From NCBI GenBank assembly GCA_041678045.1, contig JBAYOV010000031.1:1-42547 (forward strand): a DNA stretch of 42,547 nucleotides, read 5' to 3'. Shown in pieces: positions 21,177 through 29,194 of this stretch. The notes beneath the pieces were generated by a model. That model saw only the letters and a program-made list of their open reading frames with translations, searched no databases and had not been told where the DNA came from. Made by a program: the position numbers and the translations under genes. This DNA comes from UBA2357 sp041678045 (lineage in GTDB: Bacteria; Pseudomonadota; Gammaproteobacteria; Burkholderiales; Rhodocyclaceae). Every line of letters starts with the position of its first letter. The first letter of the stretch is position 1.

Positions 21177-22304
21177 ATGACTTCATCCCTTCCCCTGTCT
21201 CCTGTCGCGCTGCCCGCAGCGGCAGGCCGCATTCCTGCCACCATCGTTACCGGCTTTCTGGGCAGTGGCAAGACCACCCTGCTGCGCCATCTGCTGCAGA
21301 ACGCCCGGGGCCGCCGCATTGCGGTCATCGTCAATGAGTTTGGCGAACTGGGCATCGACGGTGAGCTGCTGCGCAACTGCGCCATTGGCTGCGAGGAAGA
21401 CAGCGCATCCCCCAGCGGTACCGTGTTCGAGCTGGCCAATGGCTGCCTGTGCTGCACCGTGCAGGAAGAGTTCTACCCGGTGATGCGCGAGCTGATTGCG
21501 CGCCGCGCGCAGATTGACCACATTCTCATCGAAACCAGCGGTCTGGCCTTGCCCAAGCCTCTGGTGCAGGCCTTCAACTGGCCGGAGATCAAGACCGCCT
21601 GCACGGTCGACGCGGTGGTCACCGTGGTGGATGTTCCGGCCACGGCCGAAGGCCAGTTTGCCGCCAATCCGCAGGCGGTCGATCAGCAACGGCGTGCCGA
21701 CCCGAACCTGGATCATGAGTCGCCCTTGCACGAACTGTTCGAAGATCAGCTGTCGGCGGCCGATCTGGTGGTGCTGAGCAAGACCGACCTGGTGGACGAA
21801 CAGGCCCTGGCCGGCGTCGAGCGCACGGTGCGCGCAGCCCTGCCGCCGGAAGTCGGCATCGTCAGGGTTCGCCACGGAGAACTCGATCCGGCCCTGCTGT
21901 TCGGTCTCGATCGTGAGGCCGAAGCGCACATCCACCTGCGCCCCGGGCATCATGCGCATCATGACGATGAAGACCACGGCGACCACGGCGACCACGGCCA
22001 CGACCACGATGCCTTCGATGCGGTGGTGGTCGATTTGCCGGAGGTCGGGCGTGAGCGCCTGCTCGATGCGTTGCATGCGCTGGTGCGCACCCGGACGGTG
22101 TATCGGGTCAAAGGGTTTGCGGCGGTGCCGGGCAAGCCGATGCGGCTGGTGGTGCATGGCGTGGGCCGGCGCTTCGACAGTTATTTCGACCGCCCCTGGC
22201 CGGCGGACGAAGCGCGCACCACGCAGTTGGTGGTGATCGGGCTGGAGCTGGAGGCCGCCGCCGTGCGCGAGCAGCTCCTGCAGGCGACGGCCGGAGCGGA
22301 CTGA
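21177..22304 (+). CDS. cobW: CobW-type metal-chaperone GTPase
   Basis: CobW proteins are G3E-family GTPases thought to deliver Co(II) to the cobaltochelatase. The 375-residue protein has the P-loop GFLGSGKTT (about 26-34), VNEFGELGIDG, the metal-binding ANGCLCC (the GCLCC is at about 88-93), ETSGLALPKPLV and the SKTD guanine motif (about 200). A His/Asp-rich loop lies at about 256-278 (HHAHHDDEDHGDHGDHGHDH), suited to metal storage. The CobW C-terminal domain follows. The gene starts 15 bp after cobO and shares one base with cobN, which fits a role in cobalt loading. Confidence 0.94.
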   Translation: MTSSLPLSPVALPAAAGRIPATIVTGFLGSGKTTLLRHLLQNARGRRIAVIVNEFGELGIDGELLRNCAIGCEEDSASPSGTVFELANGCLCCTVQEEFYPVMRELIARRAQIDHILIETSGLALPKPLVQAFNWPEIKTACTVDAVVTVVDVPATAEGQFAANPQAVDQQRRADPNLDHESPLHELFEDQLSAADLVVLSKTDLVDEQALAGVERTVRAALPPEVGIVRVRHGELDPALLFGLDREAEAHIHLRPGHHAHHDDEDHGDHGDHGHDHDAFDAVVVDLPEVGRERLLDALHALVRTRTVYRVKGFAAVPGKPMRLVVHGVGRRFDSYFDRPWPADEARTTQLVVIGLELEAAAVREQLLQATAGAD

Positions 22305-25300
22305 TGCATCTGCTTGCGGCCCAGCCCGGCGGGTTTGTCGATGACGCTTCAGTCATCATCCGCATGGGCCAGACGCCGGCCGAGATCGTCATCCTGAGTG
22401 CGGCCGATACCACGCTCGCCCTGCTCGCGGCCGAGTGCCCGCAGGCGCGGGCGGTGCCCGGCTATCCGCAGGTCCGGCTTGCCAACCTGCTGTTCCTGCG
22501 CCAGCCGGCATCGGTGGATTTGTATGTCGATGAAGTGCTGCGCCATGCCCGGCTGATCATCATCGACCACCTGGGCGGGGAGAGCTACTGGCCGTATGGC
22601 ACCGAGCAGGTGTGCGAGCTGGCTGCCGCGCGTGGCATTGCGCTGGTGATGTTTTCCGGTGACAACGTCGAGGACGAGTTGCTGCTGCGCAAGAGCACGG
22701 TGCCACGCGCCCTCTGTCAGCGCCTGTGGCGCTATCTGCGCGAGGGCGGTGCGGCCAATGCCCGCGCCTTCTACGACCAGATCGGGGCCAGCTTCTTTGC
22801 GCTGCCACTGCATGCACCGGAGCCGCTGGCTCTGCCGCTGGCCGGGGTGTTTCACCCCGATGGCGGGGCCGATCCGCTGGCGCGCTGGGTGTCGCGCTGG
22901 CAGGCGTGTGCTCAGGTGCGTGCCCCGGCCGCAGCGCCCCGTGTGGCCGTGGTGTTTTATCGCGCTCACTGGCAGGCTGGCAACACCCAGGTGTTCGAGG
23001 CGCTGTGCGAGGCCTTGCTGGCGCAGGGGCTGAACCCCCTGCCGGTGGCGCTGGCGTCGCTGAAGGCCCCCGAGTGCGTCAGCGTGCTTGCCGCGCTGTG
23101 TCGTCAGCATGCGGTGAGCCTGATCCTCAATACCACTTCATTTGCACAGGCCGCGCTGGACGATCCGGGCGACCATGCGCTGGTCGATGACATCCCGGTG
23201 GTGCAGGTGATGCTGTCGGGCAGCAGCGAGGACACCTGGCGAAGCGATCCCCATGGCCTGCAGCCGCGCGACATCGCCATGCATGTGGCGATGCCCGAAG
23301 TCGATGGGCGCATCATCAGCCGGGCGGTCAGCTTCAAGGGGCTGGATCACCGCTGCCCGCATACACAGGTCGATGTGGTGCGGTATCGGGCCGAACCGGG
23401 GCGCCTGGCCTTTGTGTGCGAACTGGCGCGGCGCTGGTGCAGGTTGCGCGGCCTGGCTGCGGCCGACAAGCGGCTTGCGCTGGTGATGGCGAATTACCCT
23501 GCCCGCGAGGGGCGCCTGGGCAATGGTGTAGGGCTGGATACGCCGGCCTCGGTGCTGGCCATCCTGCAGCACCTGAAGGCGGAGGGGTATGCCGTCGAAG
23601 CGCTTCCGGAAGACAGCGAGACGCTGATGCGTGCGTTGCGTGAGGGCGTGACCAACGATCCTGCGCACTGGGCATGGCGGCCTGCGCGCCAGAGTCTGGC
23701 GCTGGCAGACTACCGGACGTACTTCGACACCTTGCCGCAGGCCTGCCGGGAGGCGCTGCTTGCGCGCTGGGGCGCCCCGGAGGTCGATCCGATGCTGCGC
23801 CGGGGTCGCTTCATGATTGCCGGCTTGCGTTGTGGCAAGGTGTTCGTCGGCATCCAGCCGGCGCGGGGATATGAGCTGGACGTGCTGGCCAGCTATCACG
23901 ATCCCGACCTGGTGCCGCCACATCACTATCTGGCCTTTTATGTGTGGTTGCGCACGGTGTTTGCCTGCGATGCCATTGTGCACGTGGGCAAGCACGGCAA
24001 TCTTGAATGGCTGCCGGGCAAGAGCGTGGCCTTGTCCGAGGCGTGCTGGCCGGAGGCGGTGTTCGGGCCCATGCCGCACCTGTACCCCTTCATCGTGAAT
24101 GATCCGGGCGAAGGCACGCAGGCCAAGCGCCGCGCCCAGGCGGTGATCGTCGACCACCTCATGCCGCCGCTGACCCGCGCCGAGAACTACGGCCCCACCC
24201 GCGATCTGGAACGGCTGGTGGATGAATATTACGAGGCCCTGACCTTCGACCGCGCTCGCGCCGACCTGCTGCGCGGGCAGATTCTCGACAAGGTGCTGGC
24301 CAATGGCCTGCACAGCGATCTCGGCCTGGCGCAGCCGCGCACCCCGGAAGAGGAGCAGGCCCTGCTCAACAGAACGGACGCTTACCTTTGTGAGTTGAAG
24401 GAAAGCCAGATTCGCGACGGCCTGCATGTCTTTGGTCATTCGCCGGAGGGCACGCTCGAAACCGATACCCTGCTGGCACTGGCACGTTTTCCGGTGGGCG
24501 ATGGCCGGGGGGGGCGCAACAGCCTGATTCGCGCCCTGGCCGCCGATCTGGCCCTCGGCGAGGACTTCGACCCGCTCGATGCCGACTGGGCCTGCCCATG
24601 GCACGGGCCACGCCCCGAGGTGTTGTGTGCCGTGACAGCCGAGCCGTGGCGGCATGCCGGCGACACCCGCGAGCGTCTGGAACTGTTCGCCACATCGCTG
24701 CTGCGCAACGGCTTGCCGCCCTTGCCGGAGACGCCGGGGGCTGCGCAGGCCTCCTGGCCGGCAACCCGGGCGGTGCTCGGGCGCATCGACAGCGTGCTGC
24801 GTCCGGCCCTGCGTGCGTGCGGTCCACAGGAACTGCTGCAGCTTGCGCGCGGGCTGGCCGGGCGTTTCGTGCCGGCCGGGCCAAGTGGCGCGCCGTCGCG
24901 GGGGCGCCCCGACGTGCTGCCGACCGGGCGCAATTTCTACTCCATCGACACCCGTGCCGTGCCCACCCCGACGAGCTGGACGCTGGGGCTGAAGTCGGCG
25001 CGGTTGATCGTGGACAAATACGTGCAGACCCATGGCGAATATCCGCGTGCGGTGGGGCTGTCGATCTGGGGCACGGCCACCATGCGCACCGGCGGCGATG
25101 ACATGGCGCAGGCGTTCGCGCTGATCGGCGTGCGGCCAAAGTGGGCGGCGGGCAGTCATCGGGTGGCGGATTTCGAGATTCTGCCGATGGCGGTGCTCGG
25201 GCGTCCGCGCATCGATGTGACCCTGCGGGTGTCGGGCTTCTTTCGCGATGCCTTCGGCAACCTGATCGACCTGTTCGATGCCGCCGTGCAGAAGGTGGCC

Positions 25301-26173
25301 GGCATCGACGAGGCGGACGAGCCCGACGAAGTGAACCCGATCCGGGGGCGCATCCGTCAGGAAGCGGCGCAACGCATCGCGGCCGGGCAGGATGCGGCGA
25401 GCGCCCGCCGCGATGCAGGTTTCCGGGTGTTCGGCGCCCGCCCGGGGGCGTACGGCGCCGGCCTGCAGGGGCTGATCGACAGTTGCGCCTGGGATGACGA
25501 CGCCGATCTTGCGCTGGCCTACCGCAACTGGGGCGGCCACGCCTACGGTCAGGGGACGTATGGCGCACAACGTCCCGAACTGTTCTCTCAGCGCCTGGCC
25601 GGCATCGACCTGGTCATGCACAACCAGGACAACCGCGAGCATGACCTGCTCGATTCGGATGACTACTACCAGTTTCAGGGCGGCATGACTGCGGCGGTGA
25701 GGCATTACAGCGGACGCCAGCCCGAGGTGTTCTTCGGGGATCACGCCAACCCGCAATCGCCACGCGTGCATACGCTGGCCCATGAGCTCAGCCGGGTGGT
25801 GCGTGCGCGGGTCACCAATCCGAAGTGGATTGCCGGGGTGAAGCGGCATGGTTACAAGGGGGCGGCCGAGATCGCGGCCACGGTGGACTATCTGTTTGCC
25901 TTCGATGCCACCGCGCGGGTGGTGCGGGACGATCAATATGCGCGGGTGGCCGACGCCTTTGTGGACGATGCCGCAACGCGCCAGTTCATGCAGCAGCACA
26001 ACCCGGACGCTTTCCGCGAGCTGTGCGCACGCCTGCTGGAAGCCATGCAGCGCGGTTTGTGGCAGTCCCCCGGTGCGTATCGCGAGCGCATCGAACAGCG
26101 CTTGCTGGAAGCGGAGGAACTGGCCGAAGCCGGCACGGCTCCGGCACGCCCTCAAAAGGAGAGTGAGATTTGA
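22304..26173 (+). CDS. cobN: cobaltochelatase large subunit
   Basis: CobN is the large catalytic subunit that inserts Co(II) into hydrogenobyrinic acid a,c-diamide with ATP. The 1289-residue protein is of normal length and contains family blocks such as HLGGESYWPYG, VMFSGDNVEDE, LVMANYPAREGRLGNGVGLD, VPPHHYLAFYVWLR, VHVGKHGNLEWLPGKS, DPGEGTQAKRRAQAVIVDH, GRNFYSIDTRAVPT, IWGTATMRTGGDD, QDNREHDLLDSDDYYQFQGG and KWIAGVKRHGYKGAAE. The ATG at 22304 shares one base with the cobW stop. The ATPase partners CobS and CobT of the classical complex are absent; the next two genes encode ChlI- and ChlD-like proteins that probably serve instead. Confidence 0.97.
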   Translation: MHLLAAQPGGFVDDASVIIRMGQTPAEIVILSAADTTLALLAAECPQARAVPGYPQVRLANLLFLRQPASVDLYVDEVLRHARLIIIDHLGGESYWPYGTEQVCELAAARGIALVMFSGDNVEDELLLRKSTVPRALCQRLWRYLREGGAANARAFYDQIGASFFALPLHAPEPLALPLAGVFHPDGGADPLARWVSRWQACAQVRAPAAAPRVAVVFYRAHWQAGNTQVFEALCEALLAQGLNPLPVALASLKAPECVSVLAALCRQHAVSLILNTTSFAQAALDDPGDHALVDDIPVVQVMLSGSSEDTWRSDPHGLQPRDIAMHVAMPEVDGRIISRAVSFKGLDHRCPHTQVDVVRYRAEPGRLAFVCELARRWCRLRGLAAADKRLALVMANYPAREGRLGNGVGLDTPASVLAILQHLKAEGYAVEALPEDSETLMRALREGVTNDPAHWAWRPARQSLALADYRTYFDTLPQACREALLARWGAPEVDPMLRRGRFMIAGLRCGKVFVGIQPARGYELDVLASYHDPDLVPPHHYLAFYVWLRTVFACDAIVHVGKHGNLEWLPGKSVALSEACWPEAVFGPMPHLYPFIVNDPGEGTQAKRRAQAVIVDHLMPPLTRAENYGPTRDLERLVDEYYEALTFDRARADLLRGQILDKVLANGLHSDLGLAQPRTPEEEQALLNRTDAYLCELKESQIRDGLHVFGHSPEGTLETDTLLALARFPVGDGRGGRNSLIRALAADLALGEDFDPLDADWACPWHGPRPEVLCAVTAEPWRHAGDTRERLELFATSLLRNGLPPLPETPGAAQASWPATRAVLGRIDSVLRPALRACGPQELLQLARGLAGRFVPAGPSGAPSRGRPDVLPTGRNFYSIDTRAVPTPTSWTLGLKSARLIVDKYVQTHGEYPRAVGLSIWGTATMRTGGDDMAQAFALIGVRPKWAAGSHRVADFEILPMAVLGRPRIDVTLRVSGFFRDAFGNLIDLFDAAVQKVAGIDEADEPDEVNPIRGRIRQEAAQRIAAGQDAASARRDAGFRVFGARPGAYGAGLQGLIDSCAWDDDADLALAYRNWGGHAYGQGTYGAQRPELFSQRLAGIDLVMHNQDNREHDLLDSDDYYQFQGGMTAAVRHYSGRQPEVFFGDHANPQSPRVHTLAHELSRVVRARVTNPKWIAGVKRHGYKGAAEIAATVDYLFAFDATARVVRDDQYARVADAFVDDAATRQFMQQHNPDAFRELCARLLEAMQRGLWQSPGAYRERIEQRLLEAEELAEAGTAPARPQKESEI

Positions 26174-27321
26174 GTACCCTCATCGAACAGGCCCACACGC
26201 CGCCAGCCCACACCGTTCCCCTGTATCCCTTCTGCGCGATTGTCGGTCAGCCCGCGCTGCGCGCGGCGCTGATGCTGGTCGCCGTGGATCCGATGATCGG
26301 CGGCGTGCTGATCGAAGGTCCGCGCGGGACGGCAAAGTCCACCAGCGCGCGTGCGCTGGCTGAGCTGCTGCCGGGAGGCCATTTTGTGAACCTGCCGCTG
26401 GGTGCGAGCGAGGAACAACTGGTCGGAGCCCTCGATCTGGCGGCGGCGCTCGGGCAGGGCGCGGTGCGCTTGCGTCCCGGGCTGCTCGCCAAAGCACACG
26501 AAGGCGTGCTGTATGTCGACGAGGTGAACCTGCTCGCCGATGCGCTGGTGGATGTGCTGCTGGATGTGTCGGCCAGCGGCATCAACCGCATCGAGCGCGA
26601 CGGCATTTCGCACCAGCATGCGGCCCGCTTCGTGCTCGTCGGCACGATGAATCCGGAAGAGGGCGAGCTGCGCCCGCAGTTGCTGGACCGTTTCGGCCTT
26701 TTCGTGCGTCTGGACGAGCGGCTGGATGCCGCCACACGCCAGGCCATCGTGCGCGCCAGGCTGGCGTTCGATGCTGACCCGCCGGCCTTTGCCAGCATCT
26801 GGGCGCCACAGCAGCAGGCCCTGCGGCAGCGCCTTGCCGAGGCCCGCCAGCGCGTGGCCGGCATCCCGTTTTGCGATGCCAGTCACGAAAGGGTGGCCGG
26901 ATTGTGTGCGGCCGCCGGTGTGGAAGGGGTGCGGGCCGATCTGGTGATGCTGCGTGCGGCGCGGGCCCAGGCTGCGCTCGACGGGGCGACGGCGATCGAC
27001 GCCGGACATATCGATGCCGTCGCCGAGCTCGTGCTGGCCCATCGCCGCAACCCGGAAGCACCGGCTGACCGTGGGGCGGCAGACGCAGCCCTGCCCGACA
27101 CACCGCCTGTTGCCGGGCACGGGCCGTCACATGCGCAGGGCGAAGGGCGCCCCCCCGAGGGCATGCCCCCCGTTTTTCCGGAGGCCGGCCCACGGCCTGA
27201 CATCGCGCAATCGTCCGCTGCCGGCCAGGAGGATACGCAGGACTGGGGCGCGTTGGAGGCCGAGCCGGTGGCGTTCGCGGCGGTCAAGCAGGTGAGGCCG
27301 TTGCAGCCAAAAAAGCGCTGA
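26170..27321 (+). CDS. AAA+ ATPase, ChlI/BchI-like chelatase subunit
   Basis: The 383-residue protein is an AAA+ ATPase of the magnesium-chelatase I type: FCAIVGQPALRAALML, Walker A GPRGTAKST (about 50-58), LPLGASEEQLVGALDL, PGLLAKAHEGVLYVDEVNLL (Walker B) and VGTMNPEEGELRPQLLDRFGL with the sensor and arginine-finger region. After residue 290 comes a Pro/Gly/Ala/Asp-rich tail resembling the linker of ChlD. The start is TTG at 26170, supported by AAGGAGAG at 26156-26163, overlapping the cobN stop. Such genes next to cobN are known in pseudomonads and others and are thought to replace CobS. The next gene, sharing one base, supplies the VWA part. Confidence 0.9.
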   Translation: MSTLIEQAHTPPAHTVPLYPFCAIVGQPALRAALMLVAVDPMIGGVLIEGPRGTAKSTSARALAELLPGGHFVNLPLGASEEQLVGALDLAAALGQGAVRLRPGLLAKAHEGVLYVDEVNLLADALVDVLLDVSASGINRIERDGISHQHAARFVLVGTMNPEEGELRPQLLDRFGLFVRLDERLDAATRQAIVRARLAFDADPPAFASIWAPQQQALRQRLAEARQRVAGIPFCDASHERVAGLCAAAGVEGVRADLVMLRAARAQAALDGATAIDAGHIDAVAELVLAHRRNPEAPADRGAADAALPDTPPVAGHGPSHAQGEGRPPEGMPPVFPEAGPRPDIAQSSAAGQEDTQDWGALEAEPVAFAAVKQVRPLQPKKR

Positions 27322-28013
27322 TGCGCACCGCCGCTGCAGGGCGCAGTACGGCAGCGGTGCGCATTGGCCACAGTACGGTGGGCCGCATGGCAGGGCAGGC
27401 GGTGGCCGGGGCCGGGCGTCTCGACTGGCCGCACACCCTGCGGGTCAAGCGCAACCAGCCCCTGTCTGCGGCACATCTGCGTTACCGCAGTGTGCGAGCA
27501 CGGGGCGCACTGCTGCACTGCGTGCTGCTCGACTGTTCGGCCTCGATGCTGCAGGCCGGGCGCTTGCGTCAGGCCAAGGCCGTGCTGGCCGAGTGGGCGC
27601 GTGATGTGTACCGGGCACGCGACCGGCTGCTGGTGATCGGTTTTTCCGCTGGGCAGGCATGCGTGCTGCGCGACGGACACAAGGCCGGCCTGAATCTGGA
27701 CTGGCTGCAGGCCGTGGGGGCGGGCGGCGGTTCCCCGCTGCACAAGGCTCTGGAGACCGCCGCACCGCTGCTCCGGCGCGCGCGGCCCCGGTACGCCGAT
27801 GCCCCCCGGAACGGCGCGCAGCGTGTGGTGCTGAGCGTGCTGACCGATGGCCGCCTGGCCCACCTGCCAGACTGTCCGTCCGGGGTGGATCGCTGTATCG
27901 TTGTCGATTTCGACTCAGGGCCACATGCCCTCGGACGGGCTCGCCGGCTGGCACAGTCATGGCAAGCCGAGTACCTGCATGTGGATGAACTGGTGCAGCC
28001 GAGGTTAAAGTGA
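27321..28013 (+). CDS. VWA-domain protein, ChlD C-terminal-like chelatase subunit
   Basis: The 230-residue protein has a basic N-terminus, WPHTLRVKRNQPLSAAHLRYR (in part), and a von Willebrand A domain with the MIDAS motif DCSAS (71-75), GGGSPLHKALETA and SVLTDGRLAHLPD. ChlD/CobT proteins use such a domain to dock on the large chelatase subunit. Here it is a separate gene: its ATG shares a base with the stop of the AAA gene (TGATG). The pair thus looks like a ChlD split between linker and VWA domain, or a ChlI plus a short ChlD. It probably activates CobN. It overlaps bluB by four bases (GTGA). Confidence 0.88.
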   Translation: MRTAAAGRSTAAVRIGHSTVGRMAGQAVAGAGRLDWPHTLRVKRNQPLSAAHLRYRSVRARGALLHCVLLDCSASMLQAGRLRQAKAVLAEWARDVYRARDRLLVIGFSAGQACVLRDGHKAGLNLDWLQAVGAGGGSPLHKALETAAPLLRRARPRYADAPRNGAQRVVLSVLTDGRLAHLPDCPSGVDRCIVVDFDSGPHALGRARRLAQSWQAEYLHVDELVQPRLK

Positions 28014-28726
28014 ATGATGAACATGATGTCCGGCAGGTGCCGGCGGTGACCGATGACACCCCTGCCGCCCGCCCGTCGCAGACCTTCAGCGAAGCTGAGC
28101 GGGAGGCGGTGTATCGGGCCATTGCGGAGCGGCGCGACATGCGGCATTTTCGTCGCTCGACGACGGTGGCGCCGGAGGTGTTGCAACGCCTGTTGTGGGC
28201 AGCGCATCGGGCGCCGAGCGTGGGTTTCATGCAGCCCTGGCGCTTCATTCGGGTGACTGACGGGGGGCTGCGCGAGGCCCTGCATGCGCTGGTCGAGGAG
28301 GAGCGGGTGCTGACTGCACGCGCGCTGGGCGAGCGTGAAGATGAGTTCATGCGCCTGAAGGTGGAGGGCATCCTCGATGCGGGCGAGGTGATCGTGGCGG
28401 CACTCGCGGATGGACGCGAGAAGCACGTGTTCGGTCGGCGTACGCTGCCTGAAATGGATGTGGCGTCCCTGGCCTGTGCGATCCAGAACATGTGGCTGGC
28501 TGCGCGGGCCGAAGGGCTGGGGTTGGGCTGGGTGTCGCTGTTCGATCCGCAGCGCTTGGCCGCGCTGTTTGACATGCCGGCAGGCGCCAAGCCGCTGGCG
28601 ATCCTGTGCCTGGGCGAGGTCGAGGCCTTTTACGAGGCGCCGATGCTGGAGCTGGAGAAATGGGCCGGGCGTCGTCCGGTGGCAGACGTGCTGGGGGAAA
28701 ATCGCTGGCCATCGACCCCCGCCTGA
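28010..28726 (+). CDS. bluB: 5,6-dimethylbenzimidazole synthase
   Basis: BluB converts reduced FMN and oxygen into 5,6-dimethylbenzimidazole, the lower base of B12. The 238-residue nitroreductase-fold protein has YRAIAERRDMRHFRR, LLWAAHRAPSVGFMQPWRFI (residues about 61-80), EDEFMRLKVEGI, LPEMDVASLACAIQNMWLAAR (in part) and GLGWVSLFDP, all typical of BluB. The start is GTG at 28010 overlapping the preceding stop; the first 25 residues are variable. It is the last gene of the riboswitch-led operon and again requires oxygen. Confidence 0.94.
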   Translation: MNDEHDVRQVPAVTDDTPAARPSQTFSEAEREAVYRAIAERRDMRHFRRSTTVAPEVLQRLLWAAHRAPSVGFMQPWRFIRVTDGGLREALHALVEEERVLTARALGEREDEFMRLKVEGILDAGEVIVAALADGREKHVFGRRTLPEMDVASLACAIQNMWLAARAEGLGLGWVSLFDPQRLAALFDMPAGAKPLAILCLGEVEAFYEAPMLELEKWAGRRPVADVLGENRWPSTPA

Positions 28727-28743
28727 GGGCTTGAGGCCGAAGG

Positions 28744-28780
28744 CGCGTGCATCCGCGCCGGGGTGACCAGAATGCACGCG
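28744..28780. terminator. 9-bp inverted repeat between bluB and the comEA-like gene
   Basis: CGCGTGCAT (28744-28752) is exactly inverted at 28772-28780 with a 19-nt loop. It lies in the 76-bp gap between two convergent genes and could end both transcripts, although neither side has a clear T-run. Confidence 0.35.
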
Positions 28781-28802
28781 TGATTGGGCGTTTATTGGGT
28801 GT

Positions 28803-29084
28803 TTATTGGGATTCAGCGCCTGATGCGGTGATCTGCGGGCGCAGTTTTTCCATCGACTTGGGGCCGATACCGGGTACTTTCTCCAGTTCGTCGACCGAGG
28901 CAAACGGACCGTTGCTTTCCCTGAAGTCGACGATGGCCGCCGCCTTGGCCGGGCCGATGCCGTTCACCGTTTCGAGTTCGACGGCACTGGCCTTGTTGAT
29001 GTCCACCGGCTCAGAGGCGAGTGCACCGAGCGGTGCGAGCGCGAGCAGGGATGCGAGAACGAGCGGGCGCAGGAATGTCAGCAT
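28803..29084 (-). CDS. ComEA-like helix-hairpin-helix protein
   Basis: The 93-residue protein has a signal peptide (MLTFLRPLVLASLLALAPLG, cut near ALA-SE) and one ComEA-type domain with two helix-hairpin-helix motifs: VNGIGPAKAAAIVDFRE and VPGIGPKSMEKL. Periplasmic ComEA binds incoming double-stranded DNA in natural transformation. This short form without a linker domain is common in proteobacteria. The ATG at 29084 has GGGAGG upstream; an earlier in-frame start would put charged residues before the signal peptide. Confidence 0.9.
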   Translation of the reverse strand: MLTFLRPLVLASLLALAPLGALASEPVDINKASAVELETVNGIGPAKAAAIVDFRESNGPFASVDELEKVPGIGPKSMEKLRPQITASGAESQ

Positions 29085-29106
29085 GAAAACCTCCCATTTG
29101 ATTTGA

Positions 29107-29179
29107 ATGCCATATGGCATAAAAATAATGGAAGGGGTTTTCAGTTCATGCCAATAAAATTTTCATATTTCATTGGCAT
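29107..29179. repeat. palindrome and inverted repeat with ATGCCA half-sites upstream of the comEA-like gene
   Basis: A perfect 14-bp palindrome ATGCCATATGGCAT lies at 29107-29120. Some 28 bp further, ATGCCAAT (29148-29155) is inverted at 29172-29179 (ATTGGCAT), with an inner AAAT/ATTT pair. All four half-sites share ATGCCA. The block is AT-rich and lies between the helicase stop and the comEA-like start, where the latter's promoter should be. A regulator binding site is a plausible reading. Confidence 0.5.
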
Positions 29180-29194
29180 TGTTTGTGCGCAGAC

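Noticed and set aside
23138..26155. A 1005-codon open frame opposite cobN
   Set aside because: It is the mirror of cobN codon usage in GC-rich DNA. It has no recognisable domain or ribosome site, while cobN has full family motifs.
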